A DNA stretch of 64,000 bases from Desulfovibrio sp. (GTDB lineage: Bacteria; Desulfobacterota; Desulfovibrionia; Desulfovibrionales; Desulfovibrionaceae). The DNA lies in the NCBI RefSeq assembly GCF_009712225.1, contig NZ_WASP01000003.1, positions 433,700 through 497,699 on the forward strand, written 5' to 3'. Made by a program: the position numbers and the translations under genes. Shown piece after piece: positions 1 through 7,121 of this stretch. The notes beneath the pieces are model-generated. The model was not told the origin of the DNA, searched no databases, and saw nothing but the letters and a program-made list of their open reading frames with translations. Each line of letters starts with the position of its first letter. Within the stretch, counting starts at the first letter, position 1.

Positions 1-235
1 CCTCCCCCCCCCCCCCGCCGCGCCTTTTCTGCCGTCTTGCAAGCCAGGCTATCTACTATATTTTTCCTGTTTGAGAACAGATAGTTATTAAGATGTATAA
101 ATTAATACAAAAAAAATTTAATTTATTTCAGCGTGTTAAAAATTGAATTTGAAAAGTAATTTCATTTTTATTGACACAAATCTCTGCCTGTGCCAGTGTA
201 CCGCCATGCACATTCAGCCAAGCGGAGAAAAAAAT

Positions 236-631
236 ATGGATCAACATCCTGTAGTTACCGATAACGCTGGACTTTCCCACCGATTCAGCCACGACAACCT
301 GCACATATCCGTTTCATCCCGCTTCGACCCGCCTCAGGCCAACGCTCTCATTGAACTTCTTCAGTGCAATCAGGCAAGCTGCAAAAGAATTTTCATCGAT
401 GTACGGCACGTAGCCGATCCTCACCCCTCCGCTGTTGACGCCCTCAAAACATCTCTGCTGCTGGGCGGGCTCAGCACAGAGCGTATTGTTTTCAAGGGCA
501 AGAGCGGCTTTGACATGGCCGTCACCGGCAACCGCGTGCTTATCGAACAAAAGAAAAAGCATGTGTGCAAGGGCAACTGCGCCAACTGCAAGTGCGGACA
601 CCACAAACATCACCACCACGCGGAAAACTGA
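236..631 (+). CDS. STAS-like protein with Cys/His-rich metal-binding tail
   Basis: The protein is 131 residues. The start at 236 is chosen because GGAG lies 8 nt upstream; an in-frame ATG at 143 has no such signal. Residues 22-105 alternate predicted strands and helices, and the segment IFIDVRHVADPHPSAVDAL resembles the core of STAS (anti-sigma antagonist-like) domains; this is pattern-level similarity only. Residues 111-128 are a separate tail with C111, C115, C118 and C120 followed by a run of histidines, which looks like a metal-binding site. There is no signal peptide or membrane segment, so it is probably cytoplasmic. It stands alone upstream of the porin gene. A role in metal storage or metal-dependent signalling is inference; no named family is recognised. 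Confidence 0.75.
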   Translation: MDQHPVVTDNAGLSHRFSHDNLHISVSSRFDPPQANALIELLQCNQASCKRIFIDVRHVADPHPSAVDALKTSLLLGGLSTERIVFKGKSGFDMAVTGNRVLIEQKKKHVCKGNCANCKCGHHKHHHHAEN

Positions 632-768
632 TCAACCGTTGTCACGGGGCCGCAGAAGCATCGGCAGGGTGCTTCTGCGGGCATGATCTGCCGCACGCAT
701 AAAAACGCGCGCAGTGGTCGGCTGTGGCCGCCACTGCCTGCGCACAACCCATTACGGAGGAGCAAGGA

Positions 769-2388
769 ATGAGTGCAAAAGAAAGGAATGGTCTGAACCG
801 CTTCAAAAAAATGTGCATGGTCACCCTGCTGGCAGCGGGCATGATCATGGGCGTGGCCGGGGGGGCCAGGGCTGTTGAATTCAAGGCCAAGGGCGAATGG
901 CTCGTTGGCTTTGGCGTGGGTGACGGCAACCTCACCAAAAATACCAGAGACAACTCCGGCGCCAAGACCAAGACCAACAACGAAGATCAGTTTGGCGCTT
1001 CACAGCGTATTCGCCTGCAGCTTGATGCCGTGGCCTCCGAGGCCCTTTCCGGCACGGTGTTCTTTGAAATCGGCGATCAGCACTGGGGCAAGGCCGACGA
1101 GGGCGGCGCGCTTGGCGCGGATGGCCGCGTTGTGGAAGTGAAAAACGCCTACATCGACTGGCTGATTCCCCAGACCGAAGCCCGTCTGCGCATGGGCATT
1201 CAAACCACCACCCTGCCCAATGTGGCGGGCGGCTCTGCCGTGATGGATGCTGACGCCGCGGCCCTTACCGCCAACTACAAGTTCAACGACAACGTGGGCC
1301 TCACCTTTATGTGGGCACGCCCAGTCAACGACAACTTCAACGGCAGCTACATCGACCTGGCCAATAACAAGTCCAGCACGGAAAAAGCAAACTATCTCGA
1401 CAACCTCGACCTGTTCATGCTTTCCATGCCCCTGCATTTTGACGGTGTGGATGTAACCCCCTGGGCCATGTACGGCATGCGCGGCAAAAACGCCCTGCGC
1501 GGCCTTGAGGCGGTGAACAATGCCGAGCCGTGGTCAACCAGCGACGGCAACCTTGGCCTCACCCTGCCCGGCCTTACCCCCGGCTTCAATTACGCCGGCA
1601 GCACGCCGCTTACGGCTTCGCCTACCAGCAAGCAGTACGGTTCGCTGTTCTGGGCGGGTTTGCCTGTCGCCCTCACCATGTTTGACCCGCTGAACATCGA
1701 ATTTGACATCAACTATGGCTATTCCGAAGCCATGGGCCGCTTTGATGTGCTCAAGCGCGGCGAAGAAACCGTGCGCGGCAGCACTGGCCGTCAGGGCTGG
1801 CTGGCCAAGGCCCTTGTGGAATACAAGATGGACTGGGCCACCCCCGGCATCTTTGGCTGGTACGCCAGCGGCGACGACGGCAACGTAAAGAACGGCTCCG
1901 AACGCATGCCTTCCATTGCCGGTGCGGGCAACTTCACCTCATTCGTGGGCGACGGAAACCTTTCGTGGAGCCCGGTTGCCAATGCCTGCGACTGGAACAT
2001 GAGCTATGCTGGCACGTGGGGCCTCGGCGCCCAGCTGAAAGACATGAGCTTTTTGGAAAATGTCACGCACACCTTCCGTTTGGCATACTGGGGCGGCACC
2101 AACTCGCCCTCCATGGTCAAATACATGAAGGAAGCCTCTTCGTGGCGTGAAGGCTACGGCGGCGACGGCCCCTACCTGACCACCAACGACGGTCTGCTGG
2201 AATTCAACCTCGTGAATACCTGGCAGGCATACGAAAACCTGAGCGTGAATCTTGAACTTGGCTACGTGGCCAACATGATCGACAAGGACACCTGGAAGAA
2301 GAACGGCTACAACAACGGCGCTGGCAACGGCAGCTTTGACAAGCAGGATGCCTGGAAAGCCCAGGTTGCCTTCCAGTACAGCTTCTAA
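769..2388 (+). CDS. outer membrane homotrimeric porin (Desulfovibrio type)
   Basis: The protein is 540 residues. The start is set by GGAGG about 9 nt before the ATG. Residues 1-35 form a signal peptide: a basic Asn-Arg-Phe-Lys-Lys stretch, a hydrophobic core, and a likely cut after Ala-Arg-Ala. The mature part is rich in alternating amphipathic strands with many Gly, Asn and aromatic residues, and it ends in Phe, the usual C-terminal signature for BAM-dependent beta-barrel insertion. Length and composition match the abundant porins of Desulfovibrio, which give general diffusion of small solutes through the outer membrane. It is a single-gene unit with its own terminator at 2437-2469. Confidence 0.88.
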   Translation: MSAKERNGLNRFKKMCMVTLLAAGMIMGVAGGARAVEFKAKGEWLVGFGVGDGNLTKNTRDNSGAKTKTNNEDQFGASQRIRLQLDAVASEALSGTVFFEIGDQHWGKADEGGALGADGRVVEVKNAYIDWLIPQTEARLRMGIQTTTLPNVAGGSAVMDADAAALTANYKFNDNVGLTFMWARPVNDNFNGSYIDLANNKSSTEKANYLDNLDLFMLSMPLHFDGVDVTPWAMYGMRGKNALRGLEAVNNAEPWSTSDGNLGLTLPGLTPGFNYAGSTPLTASPTSKQYGSLFWAGLPVALTMFDPLNIEFDINYGYSEAMGRFDVLKRGEETVRGSTGRQGWLAKALVEYKMDWATPGIFGWYASGDDGNVKNGSERMPSIAGAGNFTSFVGDGNLSWSPVANACDWNMSYAGTWGLGAQLKDMSFLENVTHTFRLAYWGGTNSPSMVKYMKEASSWREGYGGDGPYLTTNDGLLEFNLVNTWQAYENLSVNLELGYVANMIDKDTWKKNGYNNGAGNGSFDKQDAWKAQVAFQYSF

Positions 2389-2404
2389 TCCAACATACCG
2401 TTAA

Positions 2405-2430
2405 ACGCGCCGTTCCCCTTCCCGGCGCGT
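2405..2430 (-). terminator. hairpin downstream of the chromate operon
   Basis: ACGCGCCG (2405-2412) pairs with CGGCGCGT (2423-2430). Read on the minus strand it is followed only by a short TTTAA, so it is a weak terminator candidate for the rhodanese gene. Confidence 0.35.
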
Positions 2431-2436
2431 GCACTT

Positions 2437-2469
2437 CGCCGCTTCTGCCAGCCGGAAGCGGCGTTTTTT
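2437..2469 (+). terminator. rho-independent terminator of the porin gene
   Basis: A 9-bp stem, CGCCGCTTC pairing with GAAGCGGCG around a 9-nt loop, is followed directly by six T. Confidence 0.85.
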
Positions 2470-2480
2470 CATTGGTCCTG

Positions 2481-2786
2481 CTATTTACCGGCGGCATCCC
2501 AGGCAGCAAGGCCGCCTTCAAGGTAACTCACGTCAAATCCTTTGGCGGTCAACGCGGCATGCACCGACTTGCTCACCGAGCCCCCGCGCACACAATAGAT
2601 GGCAACTGGTCTGTCTTTTGGCAGCTGCCCGGCCCACGCATCCACAGCTTCAGGATTATGCCACTCTGCCCCGGCAATGGTTCGCGGGTCTGCCTGATAG
2701 TCCACCTCGCGGCGCACATCGCATACCGTTGCGGATTTGCTGTCCAGCAGCGCCTGAAGTTCCTGCGGAGTAATTGTTTCACCCAT
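2481..2786 (-). CDS. single-domain rhodanese-like sulfurtransferase
   Basis: The protein is 101 residues, the size of a single rhodanese domain (GlpE/PspE-like). The active-site loop reads CVRGGSV, giving the catalytic Cys that carries a persulfide. The conserved Asp-Val-Arg after the second strand and the final Leu-Glu-Gly-Gly-Leu-Ala-Ala-Trp segment are typical of the fold. There is no signal peptide, so it is cytosolic. It lies 32 nt after chrA on the same strand and is probably the last gene of the chromate operon. A role in thiol or sulfur supply during chromate stress is inference from position. Confidence 0.85.
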   Translation of the reverse strand: MGETITPQELQALLDSKSATVCDVRREVDYQADPRTIAGAEWHNPEAVDAWAGQLPKDRPVAIYCVRGGSVSKSVHAALTAKGFDVSYLEGGLAAWDAAGK

Positions 2787-2818
2787 ATTGCCCCCTGCAG
2801 ATCAAGATTGTTGGTTAT

Positions 2819-4108
2819 TCAGACAAATTGCCACAACAGGCCAGCCAGCCCACTCAGGCTCACCAGAGCGTGCATGGAAAGCTTGAAGCGCACCAGAGCC
2901 ACCAGCGAAACAAGCGCAATCACCACGGCAAAGGCGTCAAAACCTGTGGCGGGAAAAAACGTGTTCACCGCAAAAAACACACCAATCTTGAGTACCACGC
3001 CCACCACTGCGCCAGATATGCCCGTAAGCGCTGCGTTGAGCTTTTTGTTGGCGGTAATGGCCTCTATGTAGGGCGCACCGGCAAAAATGAACATGAAGCT
3101 GGGCAAAAAGGTGGTAAAAGTGGTGAGCAGACCGCCCACAATACCTGCTGTTAGCGGCGTGAGGTTGCCCGGCTGGTTCCAGGCGGTGATGAAGCCCACA
3201 AACTGCGTTACCATGATCAGCGGGCCGGGAGTTGTCTCTGCCAGGCCAAGGCCCAACAGCATTTCTTTTTCGGTCAGCCAGCCAAGGTTCACCGCATGCT
3301 CAATAATGTAGGCAAGCACCGCGTATGCCCCGCCAAAAGTCACAAAGGGGGCCTTGCTGAAAAAGATAGATATCTGGGAGAGAATGTCGCCCATGCCCCG
3401 CCAGGCAAATACCGGCACGATCACTGCCAGCCAGATCAGCACAAAAATGCCAACTACACGGAAAAGATGCGACAGCCGAGGCAGGTTGGTAAACGATTCC
3501 GGCCCTTCAACCATACATTCGTTTGTGCCCGGCTTTTTCTGACAAAAAATGTCTGGACGCAGCCTGCCAAGAATCACACCGGCCACACCGGCCAGCAAAA
3601 CAATGGCGGGGAACGACACGCCAAAAAACTGCCCCAGCACAAACGAGCCGCCCGCAAACGCATACAGGGCCGGGTGCCTGAGCGATTTTTTTGAAAGCCG
3701 TATGAGCGCTTCAACGACAATGGCAACCACTGCGGCGGCAATGCCGTGAAAAATTCCGGCCACAAGAGGTACCTGCCCCTTGGCGGCGGCCAGCCACGAG
3801 AGAAAGAGCATCAGGAACACCGAGGGCAGCAAAAAGCATATCCCGGCAATGGTTCCGCCCCAGTATCCGTTGAGCCGCCAGCCTATGTACACAGCCAGCT
3901 GGTGCGCCTCTGGCCCCGGCAAAAGCATGCAGAAGTTGAGCGCCCGCAAAAAAACTTTTTCGCTGATCCAGGCCCTGCCGTCCACCAGATTTTTGTGCAT
4001 CATGGCGATCTGCCCTGCCGGGCCGCCAAAATTGATGAACCCCAGCTTGAACCAGTACAGAAATGCGTCCCGCAATGAGACCTGAGGCGTGGGGTCGTTT
4101 TCGCTCAT
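2819..4108 (-). CDS. chrA: chromate transporter ChrA
   Basis: ChrA-family proteins export chromate across the inner membrane. This one is 429 residues, the length of the long two-domain (fused CHR) form. Both CHR halves are visible: the N-terminal half has FGGPAGQIAMMH and LLPGPEAHQLAVY, and the C-terminal half has FGGAYAVLAY and ETTPGPLIMV. About ten hydrophobic segments are present. The start at 4108 has AAAGGA about 6 nt upstream; a longer open frame to 4219 has no such signal and would add residues foreign to the family. It follows the MFS gene by 107 nt. With chrB upstream, chromate is the likely substrate. Confidence 0.93.
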   Translation of the reverse strand: MSENDPTPQVSLRDAFLYWFKLGFINFGGPAGQIAMMHKNLVDGRAWISEKVFLRALNFCMLLPGPEAHQLAVYIGWRLNGYWGGTIAGICFLLPSVFLMLFLSWLAAAKGQVPLVAGIFHGIAAAVVAIVVEALIRLSKKSLRHPALYAFAGGSFVLGQFFGVSFPAIVLLAGVAGVILGRLRPDIFCQKKPGTNECMVEGPESFTNLPRLSHLFRVVGIFVLIWLAVIVPVFAWRGMGDILSQISIFFSKAPFVTFGGAYAVLAYIIEHAVNLGWLTEKEMLLGLGLAETTPGPLIMVTQFVGFITAWNQPGNLTPLTAGIVGGLLTTFTTFLPSFMFIFAGAPYIEAITANKKLNAALTGISGAVVGVVLKIGVFFAVNTFFPATGFDAFAVVIALVSLVALVRFKLSMHALVSLSGLAGLLWQFV

Positions 4109-4215
4109 GAAATTTCCTTTGCCTGTCAGGCAGGTTCTACAGCAAACCCTCTGGCCGTCGCAAAATAGCGGCATCTGGAAACCTGAAAACACCTTACGTT
4201 CTGCGCAATGCCAGA

Positions 4216-5403
4216 TCAATCCGGTTCTGGCACATTGCGTAAGAATACGGGGATTGCCAAAAAAACAAATACAGCCAGAAGGGGAAAACTCACCTGATAC
4301 CCGGCCCAGCCAATGAGCAGGCCCGCGCAGATTGAACCTGATGCGTGTCCGACATCAAAGATTGTTCCAAACGCACCCATGGCCGAACCAAACCGCTGGT
4401 CACGGCACATATCTGCTACCAGAGCGGCAGAAGAAGATGTAACCAGAGCCTCACCCATGCCGAATACAAGACAGGCAGCCAGCAGGGGGAAAAAGTCATG
4501 CAGAAAGGGTATGGATGCAAGTGCCCCGCCGCACAGCAGCAAACCCACAACAATAAGCCCGCGCCTGCCGCGTGCGTCCGACATCCTGCCCAGCAGGGGT
4601 TTGCTGAGCATGGTTACAAATATCTGCACACCCCACAGCAGACCAGCCTGAAATTCCGACAAACCCACCGCCGTCACCGCATAGATGGGCAAAAAGGCCT
4701 CAAGAGCTCCCATGCCAAGGCGTTGCACCCCCTCAACAGCAGAAGCCGTAACCAGCCGCCGGTCAGAAAGCACCTGGCCAATTCCCTGGCGAAAGCGCTG
4801 CAGACCAGAGCCTGTCGCCCGCTCCGGTTCAGACGGTGCATCGTGCCCCAAGGTTTTAAGGCCCAGTAGCAGGGCTGCCATGCCAGAAACGGCACTGAGG
4901 GCAAAAACCATACGAAACTGCCACAGCACCGGCCCGCCGCCAGTACTCGCATCGAGCACCAAACCGCCAATGGGTGCGCCCAGCAAGGTTCCAATAATCC
5001 CCACCGACGAAAACCACGAAAGCAGCTCACCACGGCGCGAGCCAGCCACTTCGGCCACCACGGCCATGGCCACAGGGCCATAAATGGCGGTCGCAAGGCC
5101 GTGCAAAAAGCGCACAACAATAAGCGATTGGTATGAATCAATAAAAAAATAGGCAAGGGGTATGAGCCCAAACACTATCAGCCCCGCCAGCATGGTGCGC
5201 CTTCTGCCCACCACGTCTGAAAGTGCGCCAGCGGGAAGCTTGAACAATATGCCCGTAACAGTAGAAACCCCCACTGCCAGCCCCACTGCCTCAGGCGCGG
5301 CCCCCAAAAAAAGAGCAAAGAGCGGCAGCATGGGATTCTTGGTGAGGGCATACGAAAAGCGGGCAAGAAATGCCACCGTGCACAGATTGTTGAAATCCTT
5401 CAT
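4216..5403 (-). CDS. major facilitator superfamily exporter
   Basis: The protein is 395 residues with about 12 hydrophobic segments, typical of MFS drug or anion transporters. Motif A between helices 2 and 3 reads GALSDVVGRRRTM (GxxxDxxGRR). The N-terminal pattern, a short cytoplasmic start leading to SYALTKNPMLPLFA, resembles a group of drug-efflux-like permeases. It lies inside a chromate cluster, 45 nt after the DUF2148 gene and 107 nt before chrA. Substrate is unknown; export of chromate, sulfate or a thiol conjugate is guesswork from position. Confidence 0.82.
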   Translation of the reverse strand: MKDFNNLCTVAFLARFSYALTKNPMLPLFALFLGAAPEAVGLAVGVSTVTGILFKLPAGALSDVVGRRRTMLAGLIVFGLIPLAYFFIDSYQSLIVVRFLHGLATAIYGPVAMAVVAEVAGSRRGELLSWFSSVGIIGTLLGAPIGGLVLDASTGGGPVLWQFRMVFALSAVSGMAALLLGLKTLGHDAPSEPERATGSGLQRFRQGIGQVLSDRRLVTASAVEGVQRLGMGALEAFLPIYAVTAVGLSEFQAGLLWGVQIFVTMLSKPLLGRMSDARGRRGLIVVGLLLCGGALASIPFLHDFFPLLAACLVFGMGEALVTSSSAALVADMCRDQRFGSAMGAFGTIFDVGHASGSICAGLLIGWAGYQVSFPLLAVFVFLAIPVFLRNVPEPD

Positions 5404-5448
5404 TACAGCCTCTCAGGGCGGCGCACTGGGCAGCCCCGTAAATGCTCA

Positions 5449-6000
5449 CTAATGCTTGGGCGCAGATCGGTCAAAAAAAATGGATTTTCCGTAAAAGCCC
5501 ACAGGGATGCCCATGACGACCTCTGCATCAATAAGGCCCAAGTGTTTTGCCGCTGCACCTACCCGCTGCTGTATACGGTTATCAAGATTAAGCAGACTGG
5601 CAGTTTTGGCCGCTGCAACCAGAGCCGCACCCACGTCCATCATGCGCAGGGCGCAGAAGGGGCCGGAGTAACCCATTTCTGTCTCATCCAGTTGCCTTTT
5701 GATCATAAATTCCGCACAGGTGGGGTAACCACATGCGCCGCAGTCATAGCCGCCGCAGGCACAGTTTTTCAGCCCCACGAGCAAGAGCGCCTGGCATTTT
5801 TCTATATTGTCGGCATCGCGCAGCCAAAAGGCCTCGTTGGTGCTTTTGGGCGCATGAGCCTTCATGGTCTGGGCGATCTTGTGCAGCTCCTCATCGTCAT
5901 GAATAACGCCGATCTCCAGAAAATCCTTGCCGCCAGCCTTGGGGGCGGTTCGGGCAGAAGCGGCCATAAGCTGCGCAACATGGATTGCAGTATCTTTCAT
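5449..6000 (-). CDS. DUF2148 ferredoxin-domain protein in chromate operon
   Basis: The protein is 183 residues and matches the DUF2148 layout seen in anaerobes: an N-terminal helical part (MAASARTAPKAGG), then a Cys-rich cluster with C80, C82, C87, C90 and C95 (pattern CxCxxxxCxxCxxxxC), and a further C116. Such clusters bind a 4Fe-4S centre. It is probably a cytosolic redox protein. The start is set by GGAG before the ATG at 6000, one base after the chrB stop, so the two are likely translationally coupled. In this setting electron delivery for chromate reduction is an attractive but unproved idea. Confidence 0.82.
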   Translation of the reverse strand: MKDTAIHVAQLMAASARTAPKAGGKDFLEIGVIHDDEELHKIAQTMKAHAPKSTNEAFWLRDADNIEKCQALLLVGLKNCACGGYDCGACGYPTCAEFMIKRQLDETEMGYSGPFCALRMMDVGAALVAAAKTASLLNLDNRIQQRVGAAAKHLGLIDAEVVMGIPVGFYGKSIFFDRSAPKH

Positions 6001-6001
6001 C

Positions 6002-6943
6002 TTACGCTCCTGTGGGTGAGGCTGGGGTGTACGAGGCAAGCAACGTGTCAAAAAACGCAAGGGCCAGCTCTGTGCGCAGATGGTCATCGTCATTGGCTGC
6101 AACCAGCCCGTCGAGCATGCGTTTGATGCCTGGGGTTTCAACCGGGGCGGCATCCAGTTCTTCAAGGTCAATAGCCTTTATGACCTTGCGCATTCTTTGA
6201 GGAATACGCGTAGTCAGGGCAAATGCCTCGGCAATAACCTCAAAAGTGATGAGCCCGCCCACATGCGTAAAATCGGCAGGCGACATATCAAAAGAAACAA
6301 CGTCAGGTCCGCTGGGAACAGCATCCACATCTTGCAGAAACATGATGCTGGCCGCGGGATCTACGAACCTTTTGATCAGCCAGAATGATGCAAGCCTGTC
6401 TACATAGGGGTTGGCGCGGGTAACCCAGGTTCTTTGACGGTAGCACGCGACGTCTGCCCGCGGAACAACGGGATGCCCCCCCGCTGGCGCATGCAACGCC
6501 TCATCCAGCAATTTTTGCAGGCTTGCGCCCTTGCCACTGGGGAAAAAGTCGATGGTGCTTATGGCTTCCAGGCGCTTTTCAAGCTTGCGCAGCGAGGTCA
6601 GCCGCTCTGGTGAATCGAATTCTGCCACAACAGCGCGAATCTCTTCACCAAGGGCAAGATAGTCCTCGTCGCGCGCCCTGGTGAAAGTGGCAACCACTTG
6701 CGAATCGGCAATGTTCAGCAGACTGCCGTTGGCAATAACCAGCGATTCACCGCCCTGCTCGTCCGTCTCCTTGCCCATCCAGATGAGATGCTCCTGCATC
6801 TGCTGGTTGGCGGGCAGCACATAGATGGAATTTTTGATCTGCACAGCACCCAGGGCATTGAGTTTGCGCCATATTTTTACGCGAAACCCCTGAAGCCTGG
6901 ACGGCACAGAGAATGAAAAGAAGAGCCATTTATTGTTATTCAT
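6002..6943 (-). CDS. chrB: chromate resistance protein ChrB
   Basis: The protein is 313 residues and has the two parts of ChrB. The N-terminal domain (about 1-160) includes WLFFSFSVPSRLQGFRVKIWRKL and IYVLPA. The C-terminal domain (about 170-310) begins with RTWVTRANPYVDRLASFWLIKRF, the ChrB C-terminal signature. Characterised ChrB proteins in proteobacteria act as chromate-responsive regulators of chrA. It is the first gene of a five-gene minus-strand run with DUF2148, MFS, chrA and rhodanese. No good ribosome binding site precedes the ATG; the best sigma-70 promoter candidate ends only about 6 nt away, so the message may be nearly leaderless or the true promoter lies elsewhere. Confidence 0.9.
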   Translation of the reverse strand: MNNNKWLFFSFSVPSRLQGFRVKIWRKLNALGAVQIKNSIYVLPANQQMQEHLIWMGKETDEQGGESLVIANGSLLNIADSQVVATFTRARDEDYLALGEEIRAVVAEFDSPERLTSLRKLEKRLEAISTIDFFPSGKGASLQKLLDEALHAPAGGHPVVPRADVACYRQRTWVTRANPYVDRLASFWLIKRFVDPAASIMFLQDVDAVPSGPDVVSFDMSPADFTHVGGLITFEVIAEAFALTTRIPQRMRKVIKAIDLEELDAAPVETPGIKRMLDGLVAANDDDHLRTELALAFFDTLLASYTPASPTGA

Positions 6944-6949
6944 ATAACT

Positions 6950-6977
6950 TTTTTAGCTACAATCATAACATTGTCAA
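6950..6977 (-). promoter_or_regulatory. possible sigma-70 promoter of the chromate operon
   Basis: On the minus strand a perfect TTGACA (6977-6972) is followed after 16 nt by TAAAAA (6955-6950). The -10 ends about 6 nt before the chrB start codon, which would leave almost no 5' leader. Confidence 0.35.
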
Positions 6978-7036
6978 CTGAAAAGTATGTTCGCATGCGC
7001 TTTCAAACTCTAAGCTTCCAGAATTTTGAAAAATAA

Positions 7037-7069
7037 AAGGCTGGTTACACCAAGGGTATAACCAGCCTT
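7037..7069 (-). terminator. terminator of rel
   Basis: An 11-bp stem (AAGGCTGGTTA with TAACCAGCCTT) has an 11-nt loop. On the minus strand it is followed by TTATTTTTC. It lies 53 nt past the rel stop codon. Confidence 0.8.
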
Positions 7070-7121
7070 AAAAAGACAGAAACGGTTTGTCAGTCAGCGC
7101 TGCATGAGCGGCAATCGCGCC

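Noticed and set aside
1..17. Run of about 14 C at the window edge
   Set aside because: It could be biological phase variation or an assembly error, but no gene is read through it in the window.
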